Source of the DNA: Orbicella faveolata
Taxonomy: Eukaryota; Cnidaria; Anthozoa; Scleractinia; Merulinidae
Direction: 5' to 3'
Assembly (NCBI RefSeq): GCF_002042975.1
Contig: NW_018149108.1
Location: 846,164 to 910,163 of the forward strand
DNA length: 64,000 bases
A program made the position numbers and the translations under genes. Positions 12,901 through 24,100 of this stretch are shown here, piece by piece. The notes under the pieces are model-generated. The model was not told the DNA's origin. It saw nothing but the letters and a program-made list of their open reading frames with translations, and did not search any database. Each line of letters starts with the position of its first letter. The first letter of the stretch is position 1.

Positions 12901-15900
12901 CAAGGAATGCTACCTACTGGTCCAAAGGTCAGCCGAAAGTACACTTTTTACTTCGAAGAAAATCTTTATTATTTTTTACTATTTTTGAGCTTGTTTCAGG
13001 GTTTTCCTAAACTCAGCCATCCATGATGGCGTCTTTTAGGATGGCATCATTACTACGTCATAAGACCTCACAACTTCGTAAAACAAATATCAAAGAAAAT
13101 GTTCGTGGACGTGGTATAAATTGTCCAAGTTTCATTTTCATAGCCTTAATACTCAATGAGTTACAGGGGGAATGTCTTAGAAGTCCCCATCACTCCCAGA
13201 GGACCAAACTAAACCTTCTATGGACAGAGGCAAGTGGGACAACTCTTTCTTTTCTTTAGGCGTGGCAGAGTCAAGGCATAAGAATAGAGGGCTCTCTCCT
13301 GGTTTGTGAAGGAGGAAACTTCTGCGACACCTGCCAGGGTGAATCGGACGAATGCCATGGCGCAAGATATCTCGTTCCCTTCTCTCCAGAATTTCCCCAT
13401 CTTGAGGTGCGTATGAGTGAAACCTTTTGAACAATGCATTATAACCCAGGTGGCTAGTCTATCACATCTTGCTTACTAGTACGGTGGAACCCCCTGAATC
13501 CGGTCACCTACGGGCCACCCCGTGTTAACGGGGTGGCTGTATTAAGGGTTCTGTATTAGGGGTTCTTTAAATAAGAAAGTGACTGACTGACCTCATGTTC
13601 GGACCAGAATATAGTAGGTGGCCGTAATGACGAGGTGGTCATATGAACGGTTGGCCGTAAGGCTGGGTTCCACTGTATTTGTAAGATTAAACCAGTCTCA
13701 ATAAGACCCAACTGATGCAGTTAAAACTTCATTTTCGATAGCAGATCTTCCACATGACGTTCTAGCAAGATTTGAAATACTTTAGCCAATTTCACTATTT
13801 CATCTGTCTAATGTGTCATGAAGGGAAATTGAATCAAAGTCGGGGTCGGTAAAATAAACTACCTCGTCCCAGTCGCCCGCGCGATAGTCAAAAATATCTT
13901 AATTCCCGCTTGCGCTAAGAAAACAATAAGAAACGCCTGTGGAGGAGGCACTAAAATAGACATAAGTCATGATAATCATTATCGTCATCAACATCATCAG
14001 CATAAACACCCTAGGAAAACAACAACAACACCTATGGCATCAAGGACGTTTAGTATACATGATCATCTTTATATCTACTTTGTCTTTTGATAGCGTGACA
14101 TAAATTTTATTCTTTCGTCCACTCTTAAAGGTTCTTATTCAGGAAATAGGAAAGCAAAGGTGTCTTGGAGTGGGAGTGGTTTGGAAGGATTACGGAAACC
14201 ACGCCATGCCGGGACAGTTAAAAAGAACGGTGGGGTGTCTTGTCGATGAAGGCAAAATATTGGGACCATTTAAGCCTGTTAACCTTGCCGGGAAGGAAGA
14301 TGAAGGTAAACAGGAGGAAATAAGTGCTATGGCGAACTATACGTAAACATACACACTGTCATAAAAACATATTCAAATAAAAAATATTTTTCGTTCAACC
14401 GAGCTAAGGGTTGTAAGTCCACAAATACCATTTTAACATTTTAAGAGAACTTGCAGAACGAAAATAGGAATGTCCTCACTCCGTTATCGTGTTTTGGTTT
14501 TTGTTAAACATACCCATCAAAATGGTAACATCGATTCTTTAAATTCTAATTTGGTCTCGTAATTGAGAACGCTCTATATCTCCCATAACTATTGTGACGG
14601 ATTTTGACTGTCGATCTTTTCCTTTTGTACAGGCGCCATGGCTTACAGAGGAGATCTGATCGGCTGCACAGTCATGTTTAATGAGTTGGAAGATGGCAAA
14701 GTGCCTATCCAGTTCACTTTAAACGGCAAACAGATCACTCAGGATAGGATTTTAATCGAGCATAATCCGGCCGAAAAATCGCTATACCCATTCATAGGCA
14801 TGGGACACACAGGAATAAGAGTGCTGGCCAAGGTTAGTACATGACGGCTTAAAGGACTGATCTGACCGATCAAAAAGTCTGATGACTATTCGCCCATGGA
14901 AAACTCGGGCTCGTAGTCTAATTTTTATATAGTGTCAGAAGCATATCACCTTGTGTGCTTCTGATAGTGTACGATAGCTCAGCCAACCATATTTTTGCAG
15001 GATTTGTATTAGTATGCCCGTGAAGTTGATAGAAACAGGGAAATGTTCTCTGTTTCTTATACAGAGATCGAGAGCGCGTAATCTAATTGTTAAATAGAAA
15101 CACGAGTGGAAGTTTGGGAGAACGAGAAATGCTGTTGGGATACGAGCTCCAAGGTTTTTTAGAGTTCTTCCAAACGTTCACGAGTGTTTCTTTTTTCTGT
15201 TTCTTTTGGAAAATACCGCAAGGAAAGGAAAAGAAATCACTCGCAACATCATAATGCATGTCAACAACTCTTGCTGCTTCTGCGTTTTTATCGAATTATA
15301 GAGGTGCGACTTTAAGCCATATAGGCCAGTACATGTAGCATACCATTGCCTTTTTGTATGGCTAGCAATTGACACGTTCTGTTTGTGCATGTTTATAGTT
15401 GTGTCCATCCCGGAACGATGATGCCCATCTGATTGGGACGATTAAAGCCACAACAGACAGCATGACAGAAAAGATGACTTCAAACTGGAAAAGGGTTGAC
15501 GAAGTTGTAGAGCGAATAAAAGGAGAGCTCGACAATGCAGACACAGAGTTCGAAAAACTTAATCATTTAGTCTTGGAGGAGCTGCGACACTTTGAAAATT
15601 TAATTAATGACCCCGATCAACTGGGACGCGATGAAGCGGTAGATGTTATCGTGGAAGAGATTCCAGATGAATATGAGGGCAGCTGCCTAGAACGAGAGTT
15701 TGATAAATTTTATGGATGGGATGAACCGGTGCTTGAGCCCATCAGAGAGAAAGAAATAAGCCATCTGAACGAAAAAGATGGACCAGGTTTGGAAGACCAA
15801 CAGCCGCAAACTTCACTTTTAAAAAGGGCACAGGAGAACCTGGAAGAGCTGACGCAAACAGCAGAAAGGAAATTCACATCGGTCTTGGAGTCTTTGAAAG

Positions 15901-16088
15901 CAGCCGAGAACGAAGCGAAAGACCGTATGCGATACCAAAAGGAAAAAAGAGACAGGGTGGAAACTAATTTACGTAACATTCAAGAATCCTTGAAAGATTT
16001 CCTTAAAGCTCGACTATCACATTCAGGTGCTCAGTCATCGAGGCCAAATTATATATGCGAGCCTCAAATTCAGATGCAGGTAAACTGA
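954..16088 (+). CDS. TRPC-like cation channel with inserted vWA domain and C-terminal SPRY domain (multi-exon)
   Basis: Exons chained by GT-AG sites and phase: 954-1015, 1634-1795, 2024-2129, 2441-2563 (these four tentative), 3313-3422, 4087-4281, 4628-4838, 5316-5596, 6758-6977, 7648-7671, 7787-8174, 8808-9161, 10464-10490, 10842-11031, 11503-11670, 12141-12219, 12803-12927, 13260-13406, 14131-14305, 14633-14832, 15399-16088 (TGA). The frame stays open throughout, about 1345 codons. Order by rough residue: ankyrin-like helices 151-253; FFAHP pre-S1 region 253-323; vWA 323-490; S1-S5 498-745; pore and S6 754-818 (S6 has VVLLVNMMIALLSNTYQ, close to TRPC); TRP-box helix EWSFKKA near 822; coiled coil 874-942; SPRY 942-1116; charged coiled C-terminus to 1345. 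TRPC-type channels are plasma-membrane, calcium-permeable channels; the ligand here is unknown. The start codon is not settled: the ATG at 2039 is one candidate, and the earlier exons are weaker. Confidence 0.85.
2441..2563 (+). other. Candidate Gly/Asp/Asn-rich optional exon of the channel gene
   Basis: A GAT/GGC-rich stretch reads as about 40 Gly, Asp and Asn residues without a stop. It has a possible acceptor ending at 2440 (or 2443) and a donor GTAATT at 2564. With either acceptor its length is a multiple of three (123 or 120), and phase 1 fits the exons on both sides, so skipping or including it keeps the frame. It could equally be an intronic simple repeat. Confidence 0.35.
2919..2996. 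repeat. Short fold-back element
   Basis: A near-perfect inverted repeat: TTTAGCCTGCGAAAACAGCC at the left is mirrored by GGCTATTTTCGCAGGCTAAA at the right, with a loop of about 40 bases. It lies in a channel-gene intron and is probably a small non-autonomous DNA element. Confidence 0.6.
3050..3285 (-). mobile_element. Degenerate tRNA-derived SINE
   Basis: On the minus strand a B-box-like GAGTTTGAGCTC is followed by a body with CACTGTCACATTGCCTCTCC, resembling the bodies of tRNA-derived SINEs I remember from coral genomes. It is intronic in the channel gene. The family assignment is from memory and the copy is diverged. Confidence 0.35.
3313..4281 (+). other. Ankyrin-like / TRP N-terminal exons of the channel
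   Basis: Two exons (3313-3422 and 4087-4281). The first reads IIERGNIDEIT..., ending CGRNALLVAME, an ankyrin-repeat pattern. The second carries helices including EFAKMASSVDEFTSCLLDPL, which occupy the place of the linker helices before the membrane region in TRPC channels. The phase-0 join between them makes one continuous reading. Confidence 0.65.
3545..3715 (-). mobile_element. tRNA-derived SINE
   Basis: The minus strand shows a clear tRNA-type B box, GGTTCGAGCCC (plus-strand complement near 3651-3661), preceded by a tRNA-like GAGGAGCGTTGGCTTCC and followed by a SINE-like body. It sits in an intron of the channel gene. Not a functional tRNA: no acceptor-stem pairing was found. Confidence 0.5.
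5316..6977 (+). other. von Willebrand factor A domain encoded by two exons inside the channel
   Basis: Exons 5316-5596 and 6758-6977 encode about 167 residues with the full alternating vWA pattern: strand GIEIAFLINATSK, helix, strand YQVVIHG, a RGTTKIPAL loop, strand VIIFFTDH, strand IKLLPVAVGPHV, and helix IRELETI followed by strand LDIIHFGEYEKP. The MIDAS motif DxSxS is altered to NxTxK, while the later Thr (GTT) and Asp (FTDH) remain. It lies after the pre-S1 segment and before S1 (SYHEYFTTPYFIFV), so by TRPC topology it should face the cytosol. Both flanking introns are phase 1. Confidence 0.85.
7648..7671 (+). other. 24-base microexon joining the vWA domain to S1
   Basis: Acceptor TTTAACAG and donor GTTAGT bound a 24-base exon that reads DLQGKDMY in the frame set by the exons on both sides (phase 1 in and out). 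It bridges the end of the vWA domain to the start of S1. A microexon this short is easily missed by gene predictors. Confidence 0.65.
8240..8295. repeat. C-rich low-complexity tract
   Basis: A run of C and CT (CCCCCCTCCTCTCCCCCC type) in a channel-gene intron. Simple sequence only. Confidence 0.7.
9511..10030. mobile_element. MITE, about 520 bp, TA-flanked, in a channel-gene intron
   Basis: Terminal inverted repeats of about 26 bases with one mismatch: AGGGCCTCCTCATATGAGCC on the left, the reverse complement with TTCATATGAG on the right. TA at both ends suggests a Tc1/mariner-type target. The inside holds several copies of a CCCGGTTACCGGG-like palindrome. No transposase is present, so it would depend on an element elsewhere. 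Open frames across it arise from the palindromes. Confidence 0.8.
10464..10490 (+). other. 27-base microexon in the S5-pore loop of the channel
   Basis: Bounded by TTTATTTCAG and GTAAGT, it reads ACNTSGIS in the frame fixed by its neighbours, with a split codon at each end. It sits before the pore helix (KHLWWSLLGIAELD), so it should form part of the extracellular turret; the Cys residues here could form a disulphide. Confidence 0.65.
10842..11670 (+). other. Pore helix, S6 and TRP box of the channel
   Basis: Exons 10842-11031 and 11503-11670. The pore segment HLWWSLLGIAELD corresponds to the FWSIFGLSE region of TRPC, S6 ends VVLLVNMMIALLSNTYQRVE, and the next exon opens DNAYKEWSFKKA, the TRP-box helix. 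These motifs place the gene in the TRP superfamily, nearest the TRPC type by eye. Confidence 0.85.
13260..14832 (+). other. SPRY domain of the channel, three exons
   Basis: Exons 13260-13406, 14131-14305 and 14633-14832 encode about 174 residues. Typical SPRY signs are CLGVGVVWKDYGNHAMPG, then GDLIGCTVMFNELEDGKV, IQFTLNGKQI and SLYPFIGMGHTG. SPRY domains bind protein partners, and in ryanodine receptors they contribute to the cytosolic assembly. Its position after the S6 coiled coil places it in the cytosol. Confidence 0.8.
13480..13677. mobile_element. Small mariner/pogo-type MITE, about 198 bp
   Basis: Ends are TACGGTGGAACCCC on the left and the reverse complement TACAGTGGAACCCAG on the right, the terminal pattern typical of Tc1/mariner and Tigger-like non-autonomous elements, with TA at both ends. 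It lies in the intron between two SPRY exons. No coding capacity. Confidence 0.7.
14925..15180. repeat. Dispersed repeat shared with 26920-27500
   Basis: A core of about 40 bases (TAGAAACACGAG then GGAAGTTTGGGAGAACGAG) near 15097-15138 recurs near 26929-26970. Both copies are followed or preceded by similar GATAGAAACA and TCTAATTGTT stretches. Probably a fold-back or MITE family; edges not defined. Confidence 0.45.
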
Positions 16089-16107
16089 GGAGCAACTGAG
16101 CTCGATA

Positions 16108-16880
16108 GTAGATCACTTTATTTATACACGGTAAATTCCACTCATTTGTATACAAGCAGAAATATCTACAAAGGTAAAAATCAAAACAATATAATCATTA
16201 TAAAAGTAATAACAAAGAATAAAAGCCTAATCTAAACAAACTGAGCTAACTACCTATTTCAATGGAAATAAATGAAGACAAAAGTACCGCTTTTCAGGGA
16301 CGCCGTGTCGTTAATTCATTCAAAACTGATGTTACTTAGCTTCGTCTTAAATTCACCTAAGGTTTTAGATGCTCTAATATCAGTTTGAAGGTTATTCCAC
16401 AACGGGGCACCGCTGTAAGAGAAGCTTTTAGGAACATAATAGGTGCGAGGTTGAGGAAGAGCCAGCCTCATTTCACTATTTCTTAATCTATAACTAGTTG
16501 TATCATTACGAAAAATAAATTTATTTGATAAATAATCAGGTGTCTGTCCATTTAAAGTTTTGAACATCATAATGGCTCTGGTAAAAAGCTTCTGATTCCT
16601 TAGGTTTTTCCAAGCAAGTCTACAGAACAGGTCTGTAGCACTAGAATAATAAGGGGCGGACAGCAATATACGAGCCGCACGGTTTTGCAGCTTCTGAAGT
16701 TTTTCGGCGAGACCTATACTGCAGCATCCTCATACTAAGCTACAGTAGTCAAATTGGGGCTTTATCAAACCATTAAAGATGTTCAAAAGAGTGTAGAATG
16801 GTGCAAAATTTCTAATGCGCTTAATTAAGCCTAAAGCTGAAGAAATTTTCTTACAAACACTTACATTGCTTAATCACGTT
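16108..16880 (-). mobile_element. 5'-truncated CR1/L2-like LINE, antisense to the channel gene
   Basis: The minus strand encodes the C-terminal part of a non-LTR reverse transcriptase: CKKISSALGLIKRIRNFAP, LIKPQFDYCS, KLQKLQNRAARIL, then MFKTLNGQTPDYLSNKF and a tail with SFSYSGAPLWNNLQ. One in-frame TGA follows CSLV, so the copy is dead. A 3' untranslated part runs down to a CCGTGTATAAATAAAG end near 16110. Only the last 0.75 kb of an element normally several kb long is present. It lies directly after the channel stop codon. Confidence 0.8.
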
Positions 16881-16899
16881 TACGCTTACATTGCTTAAT

Positions 16900-19144
16900 C
16901 GCGCTAATCATATGTAGCATGCGACCCTTTGTAGAAGGGGTTTATTAACGTGTCGTAGGTACTTCAGTATTCTTAATAAACCGCATAAGTTTTAAAAATC
17001 GAAAGTAACATATACTGTGAGGTTGCGCAAATTAAACCGTAAGGATCCTGGGATAAATGAGCCGACAATTTTAAGTAGCGCAACCCATTAAAAGATTATC
17101 ACAGGAACGCCGAGATGTACATGACAACAAGAACTTGACAAATCAAGTTGTCCTCAATAGATGTAAGGTCATCCCCATAAAATGTTTGGAAGTTGTTTTT
17201 TTGTTTTGTTTTTTCTTCCTTTTCTGATAAAGAAAAACGAAAAACTGTTTTCTATTCATTGCCTGGTCCCACCCTTTACAGGAAAGATTTAATTAAGGCC
17301 CGCCAGGCATTTATACATGTGCAATTCGTTACTCAATATTTCCGTTTTTTGTCCGCTTTTATTTAATTTATTTGTAACCGACCGACAAAGACCAAGAGTG
17401 AGGGTGATGCAAAAAGGAAACATTTTTTTAGCGTAGTGTAAAGCATTGTTCAAAAAGTATGAAAATGTGTGATGTTAATAGATGAAATACCAGTATCGTC
17501 AAAGTGGTTTGCCATTATTAAAGCTCGAATTCCGGCCTTCTCATTTGGTTTGTTTCGTTTTCCTAAGAGGAATAGCATGGTACGTAGACATTTGTGTGAA
17601 TTGCTGTCGACCCTGCCTTTGATAAACAGGTTGGGTACAGGCAAGGACACTTCCCTGTAGGATTTTCTGATTGTCTATTTGGATCTATTTGCGTAGGCCA
17701 TGATCAATGTCCTCTTTGCCAAGTCACAATGCAGGTATACTATTTATCCAATGTTATTACTCTCTGCCACTGCAGTGGAGAGGTTGGCCGGAAATGTTTA
17801 GAGAATTTGAAGTGGGGGAAGGGGGCGAGCGATAGGAAGAGAGGTATGAGTTACTGATTTCAGCGGCAAATCAGGGTTGTCCAATATCGCATATATGTAA
17901 CATATCAATCATCCGAGGGTGGACAACACGTCAGGATAATAAAGTCAGTTGATACATAAATGGTTATCGAATAGATGTTTCTGCTATTCTGAAAACTCTT
18001 TCTAAATTTGATCTATGTCAATTTGATGGGTTTCCTTTAGTTGTTTATACGTCAAATTCCGAAAATAACCCCACAGTCCCCGTTCCAGGAAATCCCCAAA
18101 TCCCAAAATTTCTTCCAATAACAAGCCCTAATCTGCCAATTAAATAATTCGTTCAAAAATTAATTCCAAGAGAATTAAGAAACATTTATATACGCCCTTT
18201 GGTGTGTAAGATTGATAATTGTGCAATTAACCAACGCGAACAGGAGAAGAGCAAACTAGAATTTTTGACTTTTGTCAATATAAAGTGCAAAGATTAAAAC
18301 TCTTCCATTTCCTGTATCGACGCCTGGTCTTCTTCTTCACTTTTACCACGAGTTCAAATCAAGCCCCTACGCCCTTTTTCCTCCTCGATTTTACTGCAAG
18401 TTATCTATGACGCTCATGCTACCCGCGCCCAATAAAACTACAATAAACACACAACACTTCAAACATTGGGGCGCTTTTGATTCCCATTCAACCAAAAATT
18501 GCAAAAATTTTGAATCGGAGAAAAATGGCAGGGATATTTAGTGAGAAAGTTTCCAGCAAATCCGAAATTTGTTAAATGTCAGAAAAGCGACCCATCCAAC
18601 AAAAATTTCCGGAAATTTCGGGAATTTGCGGTGAAAAACTTCCGAAAATTTCGGTAAACCTCGCAAACTTGTCCTCTTATCCAGAAATTTCGGGAGATGT
18701 TGTTTCATTCTTCACTGGAAAATTCCACACATTCAAACTGGAATTTTTCATCAAATAAAAATTGCCCTTTAAGGAGCTCAGTCACATACAAAATTGCCTT
18801 TTTACAGATAGAAGAGCACCAAAGAGATAAAAATAAACCATGAAGAAACAGGAGGATGGAGAAGATTAAACGGCGAACTTGAAACATTTATAATTAGACT
18901 AAACTTTTCAAGATATGCAAACTCTGACGTAGCTCTTTTAATTTAAGAACTACTTTATTTACGATGTGAATTAAAGAACAAAATGTAAGTATTACAAGTT
19001 TTATATTTATTTATCTATTAAGCAAGGAGACATTACGCGGATTACTACGTCTAACATAACAAATTGAATACTTGCTTCTTGATCTTGTGCTCCTACTACC
19101 CGTATGGTAAAGTTACTAAAAGATCCCAAGGCCCTAACACCTGT
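16900..19144. other. Intergenic stretch, no gene recognised
   Basis: AT-rich sequence with no credible coding exon. It contains short direct repeats near 16865-16905 (TTACATTGCTTAATC twice) and a patch of related GGAAATTTCGGG-like words near 18605-18695. Nothing else supportable. Confidence 0.4.
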
Positions 19145-19580
19145 TACAGTAAAAACCCGCGTGTAAGAACCTACTTTTTTCAGAGTTTGGCAAAACAGGT
19201 TCTTGTATTACTGGGTACTTATTGACAGTTTAGGCTAAGTAGGTTCTTAATTAGGTTCTTAATTTCTACAGAGTAGACATTGTTGTTGATTATCAGAAAA
19301 TAGTATAAAATCTGGTCTGTTCTTCATTATAAATATTTAACAAATCTAACATACATTGTGCATTTTGAGTTTCATTTAACAATTCAATTTTCTAAACTCT
19401 CGATCACATTTTTGGTTTTTGGTAAAAAAATATATAAATCAAATAGTTAAACCCCACATATAAGAACCTGTTGGAATTTGTTTGGCTAAACAGGTTCTTA
19501 TAGTTTGGGGTATTAGAAAAGCAAATTTCTGCCTGAAGGTTCTTAAATCCCTAGGTTCTTACACGCGGGTTTTTACTGTA
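19145..19580. mobile_element. MITE, 436 bp, with perfect ~29-bp inverted ends
   Basis: The left end TACAGTAAAAACCCGCGTGT, continuing AAGAACCTA, is repeated exactly as the reverse complement at the right end. TA at both ends fits a Tc1/mariner-type target. An inner palindrome near 19465-19505 (AACCTGTT...AACAGGTT) adds a second hairpin. No open frame. Confidence 0.85.
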
Positions 19581-21142
19581 TTCTATAAGATACATATACA
19601 GTTTGTAAAAAAACCTACGTAGACCGCCAAAACTAGGGTCCAAAGACCAAGTTTTGATTAAGTAAAAACAGAAGCATATCACCTGGTAAAAAAAATACAA
19701 TATTTCAATTCTGTTTCCGTCATAGCCACTCTAACCATATAATTAAAATTGCACCATTTCAGTACAAATGCCTGAACACAGTCTGTTCTGGTCTAGTGGC
19801 ATGTTCACGAGGCCGAAATCTAAGGAACGCTTTTTTTTTTTTCTAAAGAATGCCAGAAGCAACCAGGACAAGCTTAACTTTAGATGTGACCTTAGCTATG
19901 GAGTAAATCTTGCCTTAATTTCTATTCTATTCTTCTTCATGGTACCATTCAGACTATTGATACCCTGGGTATTGTTACGATATATATTTTCGTATCGTTC
20001 TCTACAGTGGTTATTTATAGCGAGTGTACCTGAAAAAAATAGCATATCATTGTCGAATAATTTAGTCGGAGCAGCCATTGCTGCTAGTATATACAAAGTT
20101 CAGACTGCTGGGTGATCAGAAAACACCACTAGCTACCCACGTGACCGCCATAAGGTCATGCAATTTTATAAGAGTCACTTATCGATCAGTTAAATCTCTG
20201 ACCCAGACAATTGACAGAGCCGGATACAGTATCAATCCTCTGGTCATGCTAAGAACAAATGCGAATTATGCGAAGCGCTTTTGCAAGCGGGAGCAACGTA
20301 AAAAGTAACTTATACGAGTATACCACTCCCCATTGTGCCTTTTTTAAATGTTTTCGTTTTGCACTTGGCTGTCATTCGGGGATTGCTTAATGTCCAATGA
20401 AAGTGCATAGCGATCCTCTGTTTCCACTTGGGTGCATATGGTTCCTTCGTCATTTCCTGAATGAACAAAAACCCACCAAATTTTTAAGAAGGAAATAGAA
20501 CAAGGATTACTTTTGTTTTTGAACAACCTTGAATTTTTAAACTGACTAATGAGTAGGACTGTCTAGGAAAAGTAAAAAGCAAACAACGATTTTCCGATCC
20601 CTTCGCTGAAGCCTCATTCACATTTTTGAGAATGAAAACAAATGAATACATTCTGACGGAGGAAAGGGAGACGCAAAAACATATAATTATGATCTGATCG
20701 CTGTGGCAACACTATTCTGAGCAAGTCTTGAGTTTCGATGTTGTTGGTAAAATAATGCAGAAACCAGAGCTAACTAAGACCTCATATAGAAACGCTACAA
20801 TCAGTAAGTTTATCTCTTAGAGCGGAAAATGCGATGACATTAAAAACTACTCTTACCAGAGATGTGGTGACTTGCAGATCTTATTTTGCAACTATAAAGA
20901 CATGTACACCGGTGGAAAGTGTGATAAAACCAGCCTTTAAGGACGCTTCTCACCTTACAATTAATAGAAAAAGAAGATGTTTCGAGTTACTTTTTTAAGG
21001 TACCAGAGCTGTAATGAGTTAAATAGCCAGCAAATTGCATGGCTGATATGATAAAGTGTAAAACTCTCTATATAGCAACAGATATGAGTGAATCACTGAA
21101 TAAACAGCAGAAGTTAGCGTTTTACATACCTATATATCATGA
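19581..21142. other. Intergenic stretch, downstream of the LRR receptor
   Basis: No recognisable gene. An open frame at 19768-20115 has no family signature. The part next to 21143 should contain the receptor's 3' untranslated region, but no clear polyadenylation signal was picked out. Confidence 0.4.
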
Positions 21143-24100
21143 TCAGTTAGTAAGCAAAGTGAAAACATCCAAACACTTAAACGTCCATCGTCTTACCTTG
21201 GGCGTGGAAAATGTGTAGAGCACAGGATTGACCGAAGAATTAACCGGCAGAACAAACACTGCAAACCAGACGTAAACAAATCCCTCTTCGTCATGAAACT
21301 TGCCGGTCAGAGCAAGGATACTGAGAATTATTACAGGAACCCAGCAACTGAAGTCCGTCAAGATGATGGCGAACACTCTCCTTGCCAGAGCGGACTCTCT
21401 TTTGATGCTATTGGAACTCACGTTAGATTCACCATGGGCTTTAACTCGTCGCTGTGATTTTGAGACTTTGACAATAATGGCGATGTAAGCTGTCATGATG
21501 AAAAGAAATGCTGCGAGATTCAAAGCGATAAACACACCCACTGAATACTCCCAGCCTGCCAGTCTTTCAGGAGACAACTGAAGAGGAAGACAAACTGACG
21601 AACGACCTTGGAAAGCAAAAATATCGCATTTTTCAGTGCTAAGTGGTAACGTTTAAAGCAAAATGACAGTTGTAACTTAAGTCCAAGTATAATAAGTCTG
21701 ATCAGACAATGAACAATTGAATGACTGATGTAAAGGAACTTAGAACCTGATTAACAAGTGTACTTCTTATATTTGTTTCTTTTTGTTTTGATTCTTTTGC
21801 TATTGTTATTATTGTAGTTGTTTTGTTAAAACCAGAAAAAGTTTTCGTTGTCCTACTCTCGTTTTCTAAAGATACAAGACTATATGAAATAAAATCATTG
21901 ATATAACTGGAGAACTGACTGTTCCATTTGTACCTGAGCCAGTTGTGTATGTCTTCTAAAGATGTTCTTCCGGCAAGTATAGGTAATCGTATGAATGCGA
22001 GTGATATCTGAAAATTATCTCAAAATTGCATGAGTCTTTGGGCGAGTGTAATTTCGAATAATTTTCAACTATCACGAGTAGTGTAAATCCTTAATTGCTC
22101 GAGCTTTCAAACGTTGCTCATTTATTATATGACTGAAAAAACTGCGAACGCGAGTGCGCTAATTTGCCTTGTAGTACAAATTAAAAATTAACGGTAAATT
22201 GCCCCGCTCTCAGCCAATCACAAAGAAGTTATTTTCTCAGTCATATAATAAAGTTATTTAGCTATCGATCACACGCAAAAAAGGAATTATTTATGTATTA
22301 TGGAGAGGTAGTCATTTAAATTAATCTAAAGGTATACCATAAAAGCCATATCTTCTGTCCTCGTTATAAAAATAAGGGGTGTCAAACGTTGGTACAGTGG
22401 CGATGATTGCTCCAGAGACCCAAACAATCGTGCAAATGACGTAAGTGCCTCTTAAAGTCAAACGGGAGCAGGTAAAGGCGAAGACGATACTTATCAAACG
22501 GTCAGCGGTTATCACCGTCAGCATCAGTACCGAGACCTCACTCGACAGCACTGACAAAGCACCAGCCACTTTACAGAGAGCTCCCGAACGCCATATTAGA
22601 TCAAAGCTGAAGTAGGAACCTAAATTAAAGGATTTTCATAAGGATTATAATTTAGTTTTCATTCATGAAGCTATTAGCAGACAACTAAGCTTTAACCCCT
22701 CCCTCAAGCTTGTTTCGAATATACAGTTGGTACATTTATTCAAACCCAGATCTGGACTCTGCACACACTGAAACTGACTAAACTGTATGAACTGGCTTAA
22801 AATGTGTTTTTGTTTTTGTTTGATTTATGTTTCCGCAACGACTGCACCAGGGCAAGCCATAACAAACAGGTTATTTATGTGCGCTAGGTTTTGTGGGAAA
22901 AGAACTATAAAACAATCCCTTTCACCCTAAGTAGCAATTTACCAGTTGCTCACTTGTCAGGAAACCGAGTTAAGCGCCGACTCTGGAAGAGTAAAATCTT
23001 TGTTGCGTAAAAAGATTTTTAAAATAATGACTGCTTGGAAAAGTGTCAAAATTGAATGCGGTTTTTATGACAGCGTACCTTACCTTATCGTGTCTATACA
23101 CTCCACTTATACTAAATACCAGAAGTCTCCTCGATTCGCTTGTAATCTAGCTCCTAGCTCTTCTCTAAATTCTGAAAATCCGATTACTCAATTGGCTAGA
23201 TTTCTCCAGTTTCTAACAACCGCACTTTCACTTTTTTTCCGACTACCTTTCTTTCAGGGAGAACCTGCAAAGCATATGGCATAAACCTAAATCGCTTTCC
23301 GGCCTACGTCAGCAAACTAACCTGATTGGTTTAAACTCGTCGGATAACGGCCAGTGAATCAGCTGTGATTTTCTGTATGGCCGAGTATATTAATAATAAT
23401 AGATATTAAGAGTGAAAGTTACTGGGTCAATGAAATATTACCTGCCCACTGCAGATCTTTAATGGCGATGATCATGAGATAAACTCCCATGAGGAAGTCA
23501 GACACAGCGAGATTTGTCAGAAGACAGGTTTGAACCGGGTGATCATCACGTCTAATCAGGCGCCATGCTATGACTGCCAGGTTACCAAGCACAGCCAGGA
23601 TACCGAGCAACCAAATGCTCTGTCTGGGGCTTGAGGCCTCGATCATACGATTACAGCTTGACAAGGCACCTCCCTCCGTCTTTGGGTAGTCGCATTGTAC
23701 ATGTTCAATATACAGTGTGGCATAACAACACAAGGAGAAGCTGTCCAATTTTCTTTGATGAAAGTAAAATTAATATAATACAGTTTGTAATCTTCTTTTC
23801 TTATAGGAATTTATTGTACCTGATGAATTTTTTACCGTGTATAAATAATGATTAAAGATAAAAGATTAATAGAAAGAAAGATTAAAGAAGGAAGAAGATC
23901 TCACAGTGTTTGACCACCTTCCCAAACACCTCTAAGCTCGTCAAAAATGCTCTGCTTCGCATCGTATTTTCCACTCTCTTCTCGGCGTTTGTAAACGTGG
24001 TCAAACACAGTTGTTCGTGTTTGATATATTCATCTGCAGCATTCTACTAGGGTCCGAGACACACGAAACATGATGAATATTAACAGCATATATACTTACA

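Noticed and set aside
19768-20115. 115-codon open frame between the channel and the LRR receptor
   Set aside because: Low-complexity hydrophobic composition in AT-rich DNA, no family motif, no splice or promoter context.
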